Shown here one piece after another: positions 47,147 to 59,100 of a stretch of 64,000 nucleotides of DNA. The notes beneath the pieces were generated by a model. It had not been told where the DNA came from. It saw only the letters and a program-made list of their open reading frames with translations, and made no database searches. The stretch comes from Luidia sarsii (taxonomy: Eukaryota > Echinodermata > Asteroidea > Paxillosida > Luidiidae). The position numbers and the translations under genes were made by a program. Location: contig OX465117.1 of NCBI GenBank assembly GCA_949987565.1, forward strand, positions 5,332,621-5,396,620, read 5' to 3'. How positions within the stretch are numbered: the first letter of the stretch is position 1; every line of letters starts with the position of its first letter.

Positions 47147-50100
47147 CTGACGGCAAAAGACATGTCAAAGGTCAGATAGGCTTTGGTCATTCCTCATGGC
47201 TATCTCTATAATATTGGTCAACCCTATTGGTCATCCTTATCAGTCAACCCTATTGGTCAACCCTATCGGTCATCCCTATTGGTCAATGCTCTTGCTCATC
47301 CCTATTGGTCAACCCTATCGGTCAACCCTATTGGTCAACCCTATTGGTCATCCCTATTGGTCAATGCTCTCTGTCATCCCTATTGGTCATCCCTCTTGGT
47401 CATCCCTATTGGTCATCCCTATTGGTCAATGCTTTCGGTCAACCCTATTGGTCAACCCTATTGGTCATCCCTATTGGTCAATGCTCTCGGTCAACCCTAT
47501 TGGTCAACCCTATTGGTCATCCCTATTGGTCAACTCTATTGGTCAATGCTTATGGCAAACTCTTTCGGTCAAATACTTTGGGTCCATCCTTGTGGTCACT
47601 TCTGTTGGTCAACCCTTACAGTCAACCCCATTAGTCCCCCTCTTACAGCAAAACCTTCCAGTCATTGCTTTTGGTTAACTCTTTCAGTCAAAATCTTGTG
47701 GTCATCACTGTTGTCACTACTTTTGGTCATCCTAATGTGTTGCGGGATCAGAAAGGCTTTGATCTTCAGACTTTCACACTTTTCACATTGGACTAAGTTC
47801 ACTCTCATGTAGTGGCAACAATATACAGCATTTATTTATTACATTCAACACAGCATCTAGCAATTGAACTGTAACTCTGATCCATAAACATACTCTTCTG
47901 TCTTCTCTCTTACTCTCTCTTACTCCCTTAGCAAAAGTGGTCCTCACATTTATGTTACTAGTCTAAGGAGTTGGGAGTGTGGTCTAAAAGAAGTAGGTGA
48001 CCTATAATTATAATACAATACTTAAATGATGGAGGATAGAGGGCTTGGTCAACAGGTTTCAGTGCAGGAGGTCTGGTCAGAAGGTTTCTAGGAAAGTGGT
48101 CAGTGGTCAGTGGTCAGTGGAATGGGTCCAGGATAATTGAGTCATGTGTAGTAGTGGGCTGAAGGTTACTAGGAAAGGGGGGCAAGATAGTTACTGTAGG
48201 TACGTGTGACTAATACACAACAATTCACGTACCTCTTTAGGGTCCTTTGGTCTCAGAATGTGCTCCCCATGCTTGCTGATGACAGACTCCTTGTCGAAAC
48301 AGCTGCAATCCAGAGACAAGAAAAAAGTGGGAAACAAAATTATGAAAACCCGGTGAACATCCGGGGATGGCAACATGGGTGTCTTAAGCCGTGTCCGCAC
48401 TGGATTTATTTTTTACCGAGCCCGTGGGTAACATTCCAATGGGTAAATCTTCCAGGTGTCCGCACTTGGACTATTCGACTCGGGTAAACTAACCGAGACG
48501 ATCGGTAAAACTAACCGACTGGCGCAAACAAACGCATGACGGCGCTTTCATGGTGACCTTTCACCGGATGTCTGTGCACAATCTACCTGCCGTGTGTGTA
48601 TGTACATTATGTACAGTACATGTGCATGTACTGTAGTCACGTTGCTACCCCACGCCCGCACGAGTCTTGTGTACAGGGACGTACACATTGAGGCAATGCG
48701 GGGCGCCGGCGCCGGACCGGATGTGTTTTTTTACCGAGTCGTTTACCGAGACGTCATGTCCGGATTGGACTTTTCAGCTCGGTTAAACTGACCTGGTCAA
48801 TTTAACCGGGCAGAAGTTGGTCGGTTAAACTACCCATTTGAGTCGGGTAAGTTACCTGGGAGGAAAACTTCCTGGGCTGTCCGCACTGGACTTAAAATGG
48901 TCAATTTACCCATTTGCTCGGTTAGTTTACCCATTTTAAGTCCAGTGCGGACGCGGCTTTATACAAAGGGAAGGAAAACGGACATTTTTAAAACAATTTT
49001 CTGAAAATTGCACAGAAAATTTGACTGGACCAGGACTCAAGCCCGACATCTCTGGCTCAGTGTACCGGTGCTCAAACTACAGGGATACCTCATGAGAAAC
49101 ACAAGGTAGTGTTTGGGCCGTTTCGGTATACCATGAACAATAGTGCTATGATGTAATATCTTTCAAAACTATAGTTGGTGGTTTTTCCATACCGGTAATA
49201 GTTACACAAATGCAAAGTCAAACTTTTAAGAAAAAAGAAGAAGAACATAGCAAAAGAAAGTTATTCAAAACTCAAAAAAACAGATGTGGCAACCATGATT
49301 TTCTTTGCCTCTACAAAATGCATTTTGCATAAGAAAGGGCACGTCGGCTTATGCGCCCATCATCCCAGGCATGGTAAAGTATGGTCTCAGACGGTATTTT
49401 GGTTTTTCAGAAAGGCTTTTAAAAAAATTTAACTGCAGTTTTCGGTATACCGGTAACCAAAAAGTCACCCAATCGTAGCAACAACCTTTGAATTTTGAAC
49501 TTTGTACTATGACCTGCGGACCTCTGAGAAGCAAAAGCTTTCGGAGTGTGTAAATTGGGGTCGATGCACTTCAGGTGTATCCAAATTATGGCTGTGGCTG
49601 TGGCTATGACTTTAAATGTTGTCTGTGTCTGTGAGCACAGAGATATAAGTAGCGCATAGAAATACATTTGGCAACAAGTTTTTCAAGCCACAGCCATTGA
49701 TTTGGAGGATCCAGCCCTACCTGCCCATCAGGGTATCAAAGCAGCTAACTCCGTTGTCTCGCTGGACTGCGACCACAATGCTTGGGCCATGGCACAAGAT
49801 CTTCGGCTGCAGTGGGTAGAACAATACAGAAGCATTAATGTAAGCCTTTGGTGGCAGTCTACCACTAATAGGGATGGAGGCTTATACCTTACTTCAGACT
49901 AGTCACCCTCCCAGTTCTATATGTCAGCCTTGGCTAGCAGTCTACCAACAATAGGGATGGAGGTTAATACCTTGCTTCAGACTAGTCACCCCTCTCAGTT
50001 CTATATGTCAGCCTTGGCTGGCAGTCTACCACCAATAGGGATGGAGGCTTATGCCTTACTTCAGACTAGTCACCCCTCTCAGTTCTATATGTCAGCCTTG

Positions 50101-53100
50101 GCTGGCAGTCTACCACCAATAGGGATGGAGGCTTATACCTTACTTTAGACTAGTCACCCTCCCAGTTCTATATGTCAGCCTTGGCTGGCAGTCTACCACC
50201 AATATGGGATGGAGGCTTATGCCTTGCTTCAGACTAGTCACCCCCTCCCAGTTCTATTTGTCAGCCTTGGCTGGCAGTCTACCACCAATATGGGATGGAG
50301 GCTTATGCCTTGCTTCAGACTAGTCACCCCCTCCCAGTTCTATATGTCAGCCTTGGCTGACAGTCTACAACCAATAGGGATGGAGGCTTATACCTTTCTT
50401 CAGACAAGTCACCAATCCAAATTTTATTTGTCAGACATGGCTGGCAATCTGCCACTAATAGGAATGGAGGCTTATACCGTGCTTCAGACAAGTCACCCCT
50501 CCTAGTTCTGTATGTCAGCCTTGGCTGGCAGTCTACCAACAATAGGGATGGAGGTTTATACCTTGCTTCAGACTAGTCACCCCTCTCAGTTCTATATGTC
50601 AGCCTTGGCTGGCAGTCTACCACCAATAGGGATGGAGGCTTATACCTTACTTCAGACTAGTCACCCTCCCAGTTCTATATGTCAGCCTTGGCTGGCAGTC
50701 TACCGCCAATAGGGATGGAGGCTTATACCTTACTTCAGACTAGTCACCCTCCCAGTTCTATATGTCAGCCTTGGCTGGCAGTCTACCAACAATAGGGATG
50801 GAGGTTTATACCTTGCTTCAGACTAGTCACCCCTCTCAGTTCTATATGTCAGCCTTGGCTGGCAGTCTACCACCAATAGGGATGGAGGCTTATACCTTAC
50901 TTCAGACTAGTCACCCTCCCAGTTCTATATGTCAGCCTTGGCTGGCAGTCTACCGCCAATAGGGATGGAGGCTTATGCCTTGCTTCAGACTAGTCACCCC
51001 TCCCAGTTCTATTTAGTTAGCCTTGGCTGGCAGTCTACAACCAATAGGGATGGAGGCTCATGCCTTGCTTCAGACTAGTCACCCCTCCTAGTAGTTCAAT
51101 TTGTCAGCCTTGGCTGGCAGTCTACCACCAATATAATCTCTGGGACTGCTTCATACCAGTGTGGGGAAGGCCTTGGTGTATATGCCGCAGTACTCCTGGG
51201 CCTGGTCCTCCCGGAACCAGACCATTCGCATGCCCACCACAGCAAAGCCATGCACGGAGAGTGCCTCCACCACCTCGATGTGGGCCCGGTGGTAACCTTT
51301 GACCTTGGTCAGGAGGAGGGGCGGGGTTAGGAGGAGGCAATTGGTCTGGCAGAGGGCAGAGTAGGTGGGGCCCAGGAGATTGGTGGAGCTGGTGCTTGAC
51401 CCTGCAACGAAGATAAAAACAACAATTTTAACTATTGTTTGTATCTGAATGGATAAAAATAATTCATCATTTCACCACCTCATGCTGTGAAGACCCTATC
51501 AATGTATCAATACATTTGAAGGTCTTTTGCCTTGGTGGACCACCTGAGTAGAAAGCGGGAGATAAAGAAAAATGCTGTTGACATTCCAACATGGTCGAAG
51601 GGTCCACGTGGACAAATAAATCAAACAAATCCCCACTAAGGACTCACCGATAGAAGTCAGTGAGTGGACACTGGTGACTGGAGACAGCAGGCTCTCGCTG
51701 GACTCTGAACGGACGGGCTGAGGAGTAGTGACCAGCTGACGGCGGAGAGCCTGGGGGTGACCCATGACCCCATCCCTGGCCAGACAGATGACCTAGCACC
51801 GACAAACAAAACAGCCACCAACGACCAACCGAGAAATAGTCAACAACCAATGCCGGACAAGGAACAAAAACCACAAAATTATAAAACTACAAAATGACAA
51901 TAAAAAATAATGAACATCAAATAAAAAACAACAAACTGACACCTGACAACAAATTGACAATCAACAAACTGACAAATGACAAAAATAATGAATGAAAGTT
52001 CTGGCAGCTGCTGTTGTGGATGGGATGCCAGAGGGATGTCGTTGTTCTGTGGGCTGACCAAAGAGGCGTTGGGTGGACATCCAGGGTGTGACACCACCGA
52101 ACTGAAAGAAGCGACACTGGAAAGGCGGGCAGTGGTGGAAGCGGCACCAGTGATTCAAACGGTGTATAATTTGAGGAGGAGACCGTGGGCAGACACGTCC
52201 AGTTACAACAACAAGGTGCGAGACATCTTGACTCAAGCTGCCACCGAAAAGACCCCACACCTGCCCTTGAGAGAAGGCTACAGCAGAAGCTCCTCTCCCT
52301 CCAACACTCTGGCAACATCTCCCAGCCCCTGTACAGACAACTACGGCCCTCAAACTCCAAGTGTCCCAGGTTCTTCGGTCAACCCAACCCAGATGTTCCA
52401 CCGCAAAGCTATTTATCCAACAATGAGAGAGCCAAGCACAGTGTCCTCACCTGGTCTGCTTGGAGGTCTGGTGTCTCCCGGCAGCACAGGCCATCGGGAA
52501 AAAGCAACTTCTGCTCATGGACGGCCGCCATGTAACTCTCTGAGCCTAGGGGGGTATAGGAGAATGTACATCAATTCACGACCATGTTTCCTATGGTGAT
52601 CACACAGCCTGTACCACTGTGCTGCAAGGTCCCGCTTCGACTGAACAACGTCAATTTAGAAGATTTGCCTTCCAATACCTCCTCAGAAAACTTGGAATCA
52701 TTCGCAGAATCAGTATCTGCAATAAATCCACGTGGCATTCAAGTATCAGGCATGCAACTGTTGAATTGTAAAAAAAAAGAGGAAAATGTGCGAATGAAAC
52801 TGTGAGCGCGAAGCACGAAGCCCTTACAGCGTGTGGTTTGGGGCCCGCTTAAGGGCCCCCGAAAATTTTTGATTCTAGATGCTCTGTGGTGCATTCTGAG
52901 CAGTTTTGGACCACTTATGACTTTAAGCTGAGTGACAGATTAACCTATTTCAAGGCATACACCCAGAAAATTGAATTTTTGTTTACACAAAATGAAAAGT
53001 AAACTTCAAAGTTTTTAACCTGATCTCAGCACGTGTTTTAAATAATAGTTAGGGGAGAATAAAATTAATATCCTTTTTTTTTTCACAGATTTAATTTTTT

Positions 53101-56100
53101 TTACGGCCAAATTAAAAAAAAAAAGGCGGAAATCCGCAGATAAGTTGCATGCCTGAAGTATAAAAGTTCGTTCATGGCAGCAGAGTCGCAGGAAAATGTA
53201 CTTACAACAAGTGGTCATTTGCATCTGAATGAAAGCGGTGGTGTGATCCTTGGAGATATACGGCAGTTAATGCTTGAATTGCTTCTGACTGGTGTCCCCA
53301 TCCCGGTAAAGACTAGTTGACTATTAGGGAAGACCACCATTTAAGGGCTGGATAGCTCAGATGGAAGAGCACTGGTACGTTAATCCAGAGGTCTCAGGTT
53401 CAAGTCCCGGTCCAGTCAAAGTTTTCTTTGCTAATTTTAATTTTTTTTCAAAAGTTCCCAGTCAGTTTTTCCATTGTTTGTTTGAAAACTAAAGAGCTTC
53501 GACCACATACTTCATGTTGACTTTGTCTTACTCTGTCGTTTCGATTCTAGCAGGACCTTTCTCAAAGGCAAAGTTCAAAAGTTCCCAGTCAGTTTTTCCT
53601 TTGTTTGTTTGAAAAGAATAAGAAAATGATTGAAAACGCTCAATGGTAAGTCCCTTTAGCATGCTTACCGTGGATGCCGTTGTTGATGGGGTCGGCACCG
53701 TACATGCCACGCCAGAGGAACTGGCTGGCTCTCCTGGCCTCCTGCGGGTTGGCCGGCCCTAGCAGGTCCAGCAGCTTCCAGACGGCATTCTCCCGCTGCA
53801 AGCAGAGCAGCAGCGAGGGGCCAGACTGCAGGTGCTCACTGTGCATGGCAGACAGCAACTCATCCTGGGGAAGGGAGAATGGAAACCAGTCTAAATCAAG
53901 TCAAACAAACCAAGGAAAAACTGACTGGGAACCTTTGAACAAATTGAAAAATTGGCAAAGAAAACTTTGACTGGACCGGAACTTGAACCCGACACCTCTG
54001 GATTAACGTACCATTGCCGACTTTGAGAAATTTCTCAACTTTGATGGCCGCAGCCCACTTCCTAAACAACCCAGGTCTCTTGTCCTTGTTGAAAACTGCA
54101 TGGAAAGATTTCCCCAGCTTTTTCCCACTGGCATTTTGACATCCAAAAGCCTGGCAGTACACCATCGTTCAGCTCGCGAGTGTATAACTGCACGCAGTAT
54201 ATACATGTAGTAGGGGTACATCCGTCTGGGCCCATGCGGGAGTTTTCCGTTGCGATGTCATACCCACCGCAGTGACTGGCGGGCCATTCGAAAAGATGGC
54301 GGTTTGCAGGAATGCGAATTCAACCATCGAATTCCATGATTTTTCCCTCTTTATGAAACTCGTAGGTGAGTAGCACATAGGTAATTGTAGGTTGTTTTTA
54401 ACACCCAATCAGATAAGCCAACATATTTCTCTGGGTTTCATTCCCCTTTAATGCCATATTTGTTTTTGTGTGGAAATGAAACTATCTTTTCTTTTTTTGA
54501 TTGTTAAAATTGGTGCGCAAACTACGGAAATCTAGCACAGTGTTGGGCATGGTAAGTTGTGAGTTGATAGGGCAGGAAGTAAACAAAGCTGTCTGGTTCA
54601 GAGAGGTTGGGATCCCTGTGGTTTGGATAGCTAAATGCCTCAAGTGATAAACCAGATGTTACAGTGGCCTGAATCTAAGGTAAACAACCAAATCCTGGTT
54701 TGGAAAAGGTTGGACTTTTCAGAGGGGAAATCTCCTCTTTGACTCTAGTTGGATCCCCCATGGCATTCCAGTATCCTGACGTTGTTTCTAATAGACGCTG
54801 TCTGTCTATTGGTTATAGATGTCTATGGCTCTCACCTCTTTGTCCTCCGACGGGATCAGCGCCCTCAATTGTTCGTCGTCAGCCAGGGTCAGGCGCAGCG
54901 CCACCACGGTGAAGTTCTCCTGGGCAATGCGTTTCAGGATCTTGGCGAGATGCTTGCGGACAGCTAGGGGCTTGATAACAGCCACAGTGGTCAGCAGACG
55001 TGGTCCTGTATTAGCAGTGGCAGAAAAAAAACCCAAGAGTACTAACTATACAACATTGGTAAAGATCAAAAGCCACAGTTTGTGTTAGACCATAAAACAT
55101 TAAAAAAACAATACTGTGAAGGTTTTTAGCTGAAATGGTAAATTGAAAAGTAGAAAAATGCAAAAAAAAAACCATCACGGTTTACACGCCGTTCTGTAGT
55201 GTAAGAAATAGTTAATTACTGGTGAGTAATCAAGTATTTGTTGATGTTTGAGTGAAGATTTCTCGAAAAGTACAGCATCCCAGACCGTAAGATTTCAACA
55301 TGAGGATTCTATCATAACCTTCTACAAACTGTGTAAATTACAAGGAAATCTGTGGACATTGATGTTTCCTGATCTTCCCAATGTTGAATTGGCCTTTAAG
55401 TTACAGTCCGTTCAAAGTAAAAAGTGCTTCAGCACATTCATGATAGCAGTCTGGACTACGTACTGTTGTTCATGTTCATGTGGAACTTGGCGCCACTCTA
55501 GAATGACAGGCAATAGTGTAACACTTGGATTGGTGCTAGGTTGTCTGAGTCTTAGGTCTTGTGTTGTAAAATCCTGTGCAAAATGTGCATTTTTGTTCAC
55601 CGCAGTGGTAGAAATGAAAAGTTGGGGGTGCACAGTATACATGGGTACAACCCAATGGTGGTCCTGCCAGCCTGGTATGGGTTGTAGTCATCATACAGAA
55701 GCCGACCTTATATTGAATCACATTTTAATGATGGAGCTGTCAATCATCATCCCCACTGCAAACCCTCCCAGTTTTTTTCCCCATGGTGAGGTAACTTGGG
55801 CTCAAATGGACTTTTTTATTTGGATGGTGCGGATCCTCCCCACGGTACAAACTCGTTTTTTTTTCTTCCTGGGCCAGGTAAGTTCGGCTCAAATAGACTT
55901 TTTTATTCAGAGGGTGATCATCATTCTCACTGTGTAATATTGAAGTATTCAAAACCACTTTATAATGGTGGCAGATCTGCAGGCCATGTCAAGGACTTTT
56001 CGGCAGAAGGTGAAAAATTGGGAGTGCGCATCATAAATGGGTGTGCATTATAAGCGAGAATTCACGGTACTTGGTAGTGTGGCACAAATATAACTGCAGA

Positions 56101-59100
56101 CAAAGAACAGACTCCCGGCTGGAGACCTCAGATGGCGGCTTCCCACTGATGACTGATTACCAAAATGACAAAAAAAGGGCAAGATTCTTCTTACCGACCA
56201 CCATGGCTTTGTAGATGGACTCCTCTACCACCAGCATCCCCTTGGCCGAGGACTTGGCCCCGCCCTTGCCCTTGCCCCTCCGCCCCTTGGAGGATGGGGA
56301 GGCAAGGGCGGGGCCCGAGACGGGCGCGGCCTCCTCGGACTCCGCCCAGGCAAAGCGGGCGGTGGAGAGCTGCTCTAGACTGGGGCTGCGCAGCGGGGGC
56401 AGGTAGGGCAGGCGGGCGCGCATGGAGGGGTCGGCAAAGAGCTCCTGGTCACGGAAGAAGAGGGTGACTTGGCGGAAGGCGGCCTCGGCCGATGGGGAGA
56501 CGAGGCGCTCCAGGCCGGCAGCCATGCCTCTAGCACTGGGCTGGGCACCGGTGGCAGGCGGCATACCTGTGACAGACAACCGAGTATTCATGTCAATCAC
56601 ACACAACTGAACCTGACGCATGGATACAGTTCAATGCAACCCAAGATTACCATGGCTTCTATTACATAGGAACCAGTGGCTGGCGGGGTACCTGTGACAG
56701 ACAACCGAGTATTCAAATCATTAAAAAACAACTAAACCTGACCCATGGAAACAGTTCAATGCAACCCAAGCTTCACATGCTTCTATTAGATAGAGACCAG
56801 TGGCTGGCGGGGTACCTGTGACAGACAACCGAGTATTCACGTCAATCACACACAACTGAACCTGACCCATGGATACAGTTCAATGCAACCAAGATTACCA
56901 TGGCTTCTATTAGATAGAGACCAGTGGCTGGCGGGGTACCTGTGACAGACAACCGAGTATTCACGTCAATCACACACAACTGAACCTGACCCATGGATAC
57001 AGTTCAATGCAACCCAAGATTACCATGGCTTCTATTACTTAGGGACCAGTGGCTGACGGGGTACCTGTGACAGACAACCGAGTATTCAAATCAATCAGAT
57101 ACAACTAAACCTGACCCATGGATACAGTTCAATGCAACCAAGATTACCATGGCTTTTATTAGATAGGGACCAGTGGCTGGCGGGGTACCTGTGACAGACA
57201 ACCGAGTATTCACGTCAATCACACACAACTGAACCTGACCCATGGATACAGTTCAATGCAACCAAGATTACCATGGCTTCTATTAGATAGAGACCAGTGG
57301 CTGGCGGGGTACCTGTGACAGACAACCGAGTATTCAAATCATTAAAAAACAACTAAACCTGACCCATGGAAACAGTTCAATGCAACCCAAGCTTCACATG
57401 CTTCTATTAGATAGAGACCAGTGGCTGGCGGGGTACCTGTGACAGACAACCGAGTATTCACGTCAATCACACACAACTGAACCTGACCCATGGATACAGT
57501 TCAATGCAACCCAAGATTACCATGGCTTCTATTACATAGGGACCAGTGGCTGGCGGGGTACCTGTGACAGACAACCGAGTATTCAAATCAATCAGATACA
57601 ACTAAACCTGACCCATGGATACAGCTCAATGCAACCAAGATTACCATGGCTTTTATTAGATAGGGACCAGTGGCTGGCGGGGTACCTGTGACAGACAACT
57701 GAGTATTCGGATCAATTAGATACAAAAAACCTGACCCATGGATACAGTTCAATGCAACCCAAGCTTCACATGCTTCTATTAGATAGAGACCAGTGGCTGG
57801 CGGGGTACCCGTGACAGACAACCGAGTATTCAAATCAATCAGATACAACTAAACCCGACCCATGGATACAGTTCAATGCAACCCAAGATTACCATGGCTT
57901 TTATTAGATAGGGACCAGTGGCTGGTGAGGTACCTGTGACAGACAACCGAGTATTCAAATCAATCAGATACAACTAAACCTGACCCATGGATACAGTTCA
58001 ATGCAACCCAAGATTACCATGACTTCTATTACATAGGGACCAGTGGCTGGCGGGGTACCTGTGACAGACAACCGAGTATTCAAATCAATCAGATACAACT
58101 AAACCCGACCCATGGATACAGTTCAATGCAACCCAAGATTACCATGGCTTTTATTAGATAGGGACCAGTGGCTGGTGAGGTACCTGTGACAGACAACCGA
58201 GTATTCAAATCAATCAGATACAACTAAACCTGACCCATGGATACAGTTCAATGCAACCCAAGATTACCATGACTTCTATTACATAGGGACCAGTGGCTGG
58301 CGGGGTACCTGTGACAGACAACCGAGTATTCAAATCAATCAGACACAACTAAACTTGACCCATGGATACTGTTCAATGCAACCCAAGATTACCATGACTT
58401 CTATTACATAGGGACCAGTGGCTGGCGGGGTACCTGTGACAGACAACCGAGTATTCAAATCATTAAAAAACAACTAAACCTGACCCATGGAAACAGTTCA
58501 ATGCAACCCAAGCTTCACATGCTTCTATTAGATAGAGACCAGTGGCTGGCGGGGTACCTGTGACAGACAACCGAGTATTCACGTCAATCACACACAACTG
58601 AACCTGACCCATGGATACAGTTCAATGCAACCCAAGATTACCATGGCTTCTATTACATAGGGACCAGTGGCTGGCGGGGTACCTGTGACAGACAACCGAG
58701 TATTCAAATCATTAAAAAACAACTAAACCTGACCCATGGATACATTTCAATGCAACCCAAGCTTCACATGCTTCTATTAGATAGAGACCAGTGGCTGGCG
58801 GGGTACCTGTGACAGACAACCGAGTATTCAAATCAATCATATATAACTAATCCTGACCCATGGATACAGTTCAATGCAACCCAAGCTTCACATGCTTCTA
58901 TTAGATAGAGACCAGTGGCTGGCGGGGTACCTGTGACAGACAACCGAGTATTCAAATCATTAAAAAACAACTAAACCTGACCCATGGAAACAGTTCAATG
59001 CAACCCAAGCTTCACATGCTTCTATTAGATAGAGACCAGTGGCTGGCGGGGTACCTGTGACAGACAACCGAGTATTCAAATCATTAAAAAACAACTAAAC

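Noticed and set aside
51976..52599. 207-codon plus-strand frame taken as a host gene
   Set aside because: The middle part in another frame matches a Penelope-like RT, so this is a frameshifted transposon remnant.
54019..54165. THAP-like zinc finger remnant on the minus strand (MVYCQAFGCQNASGKKLG)
   Set aside because: It resembles the C-x-x-x-x-C opening and SFHxFP-like segment of a THAP domain, but it is short, isolated, and next to a SINE. I left it as a possible transposase or gene fragment without calling it.
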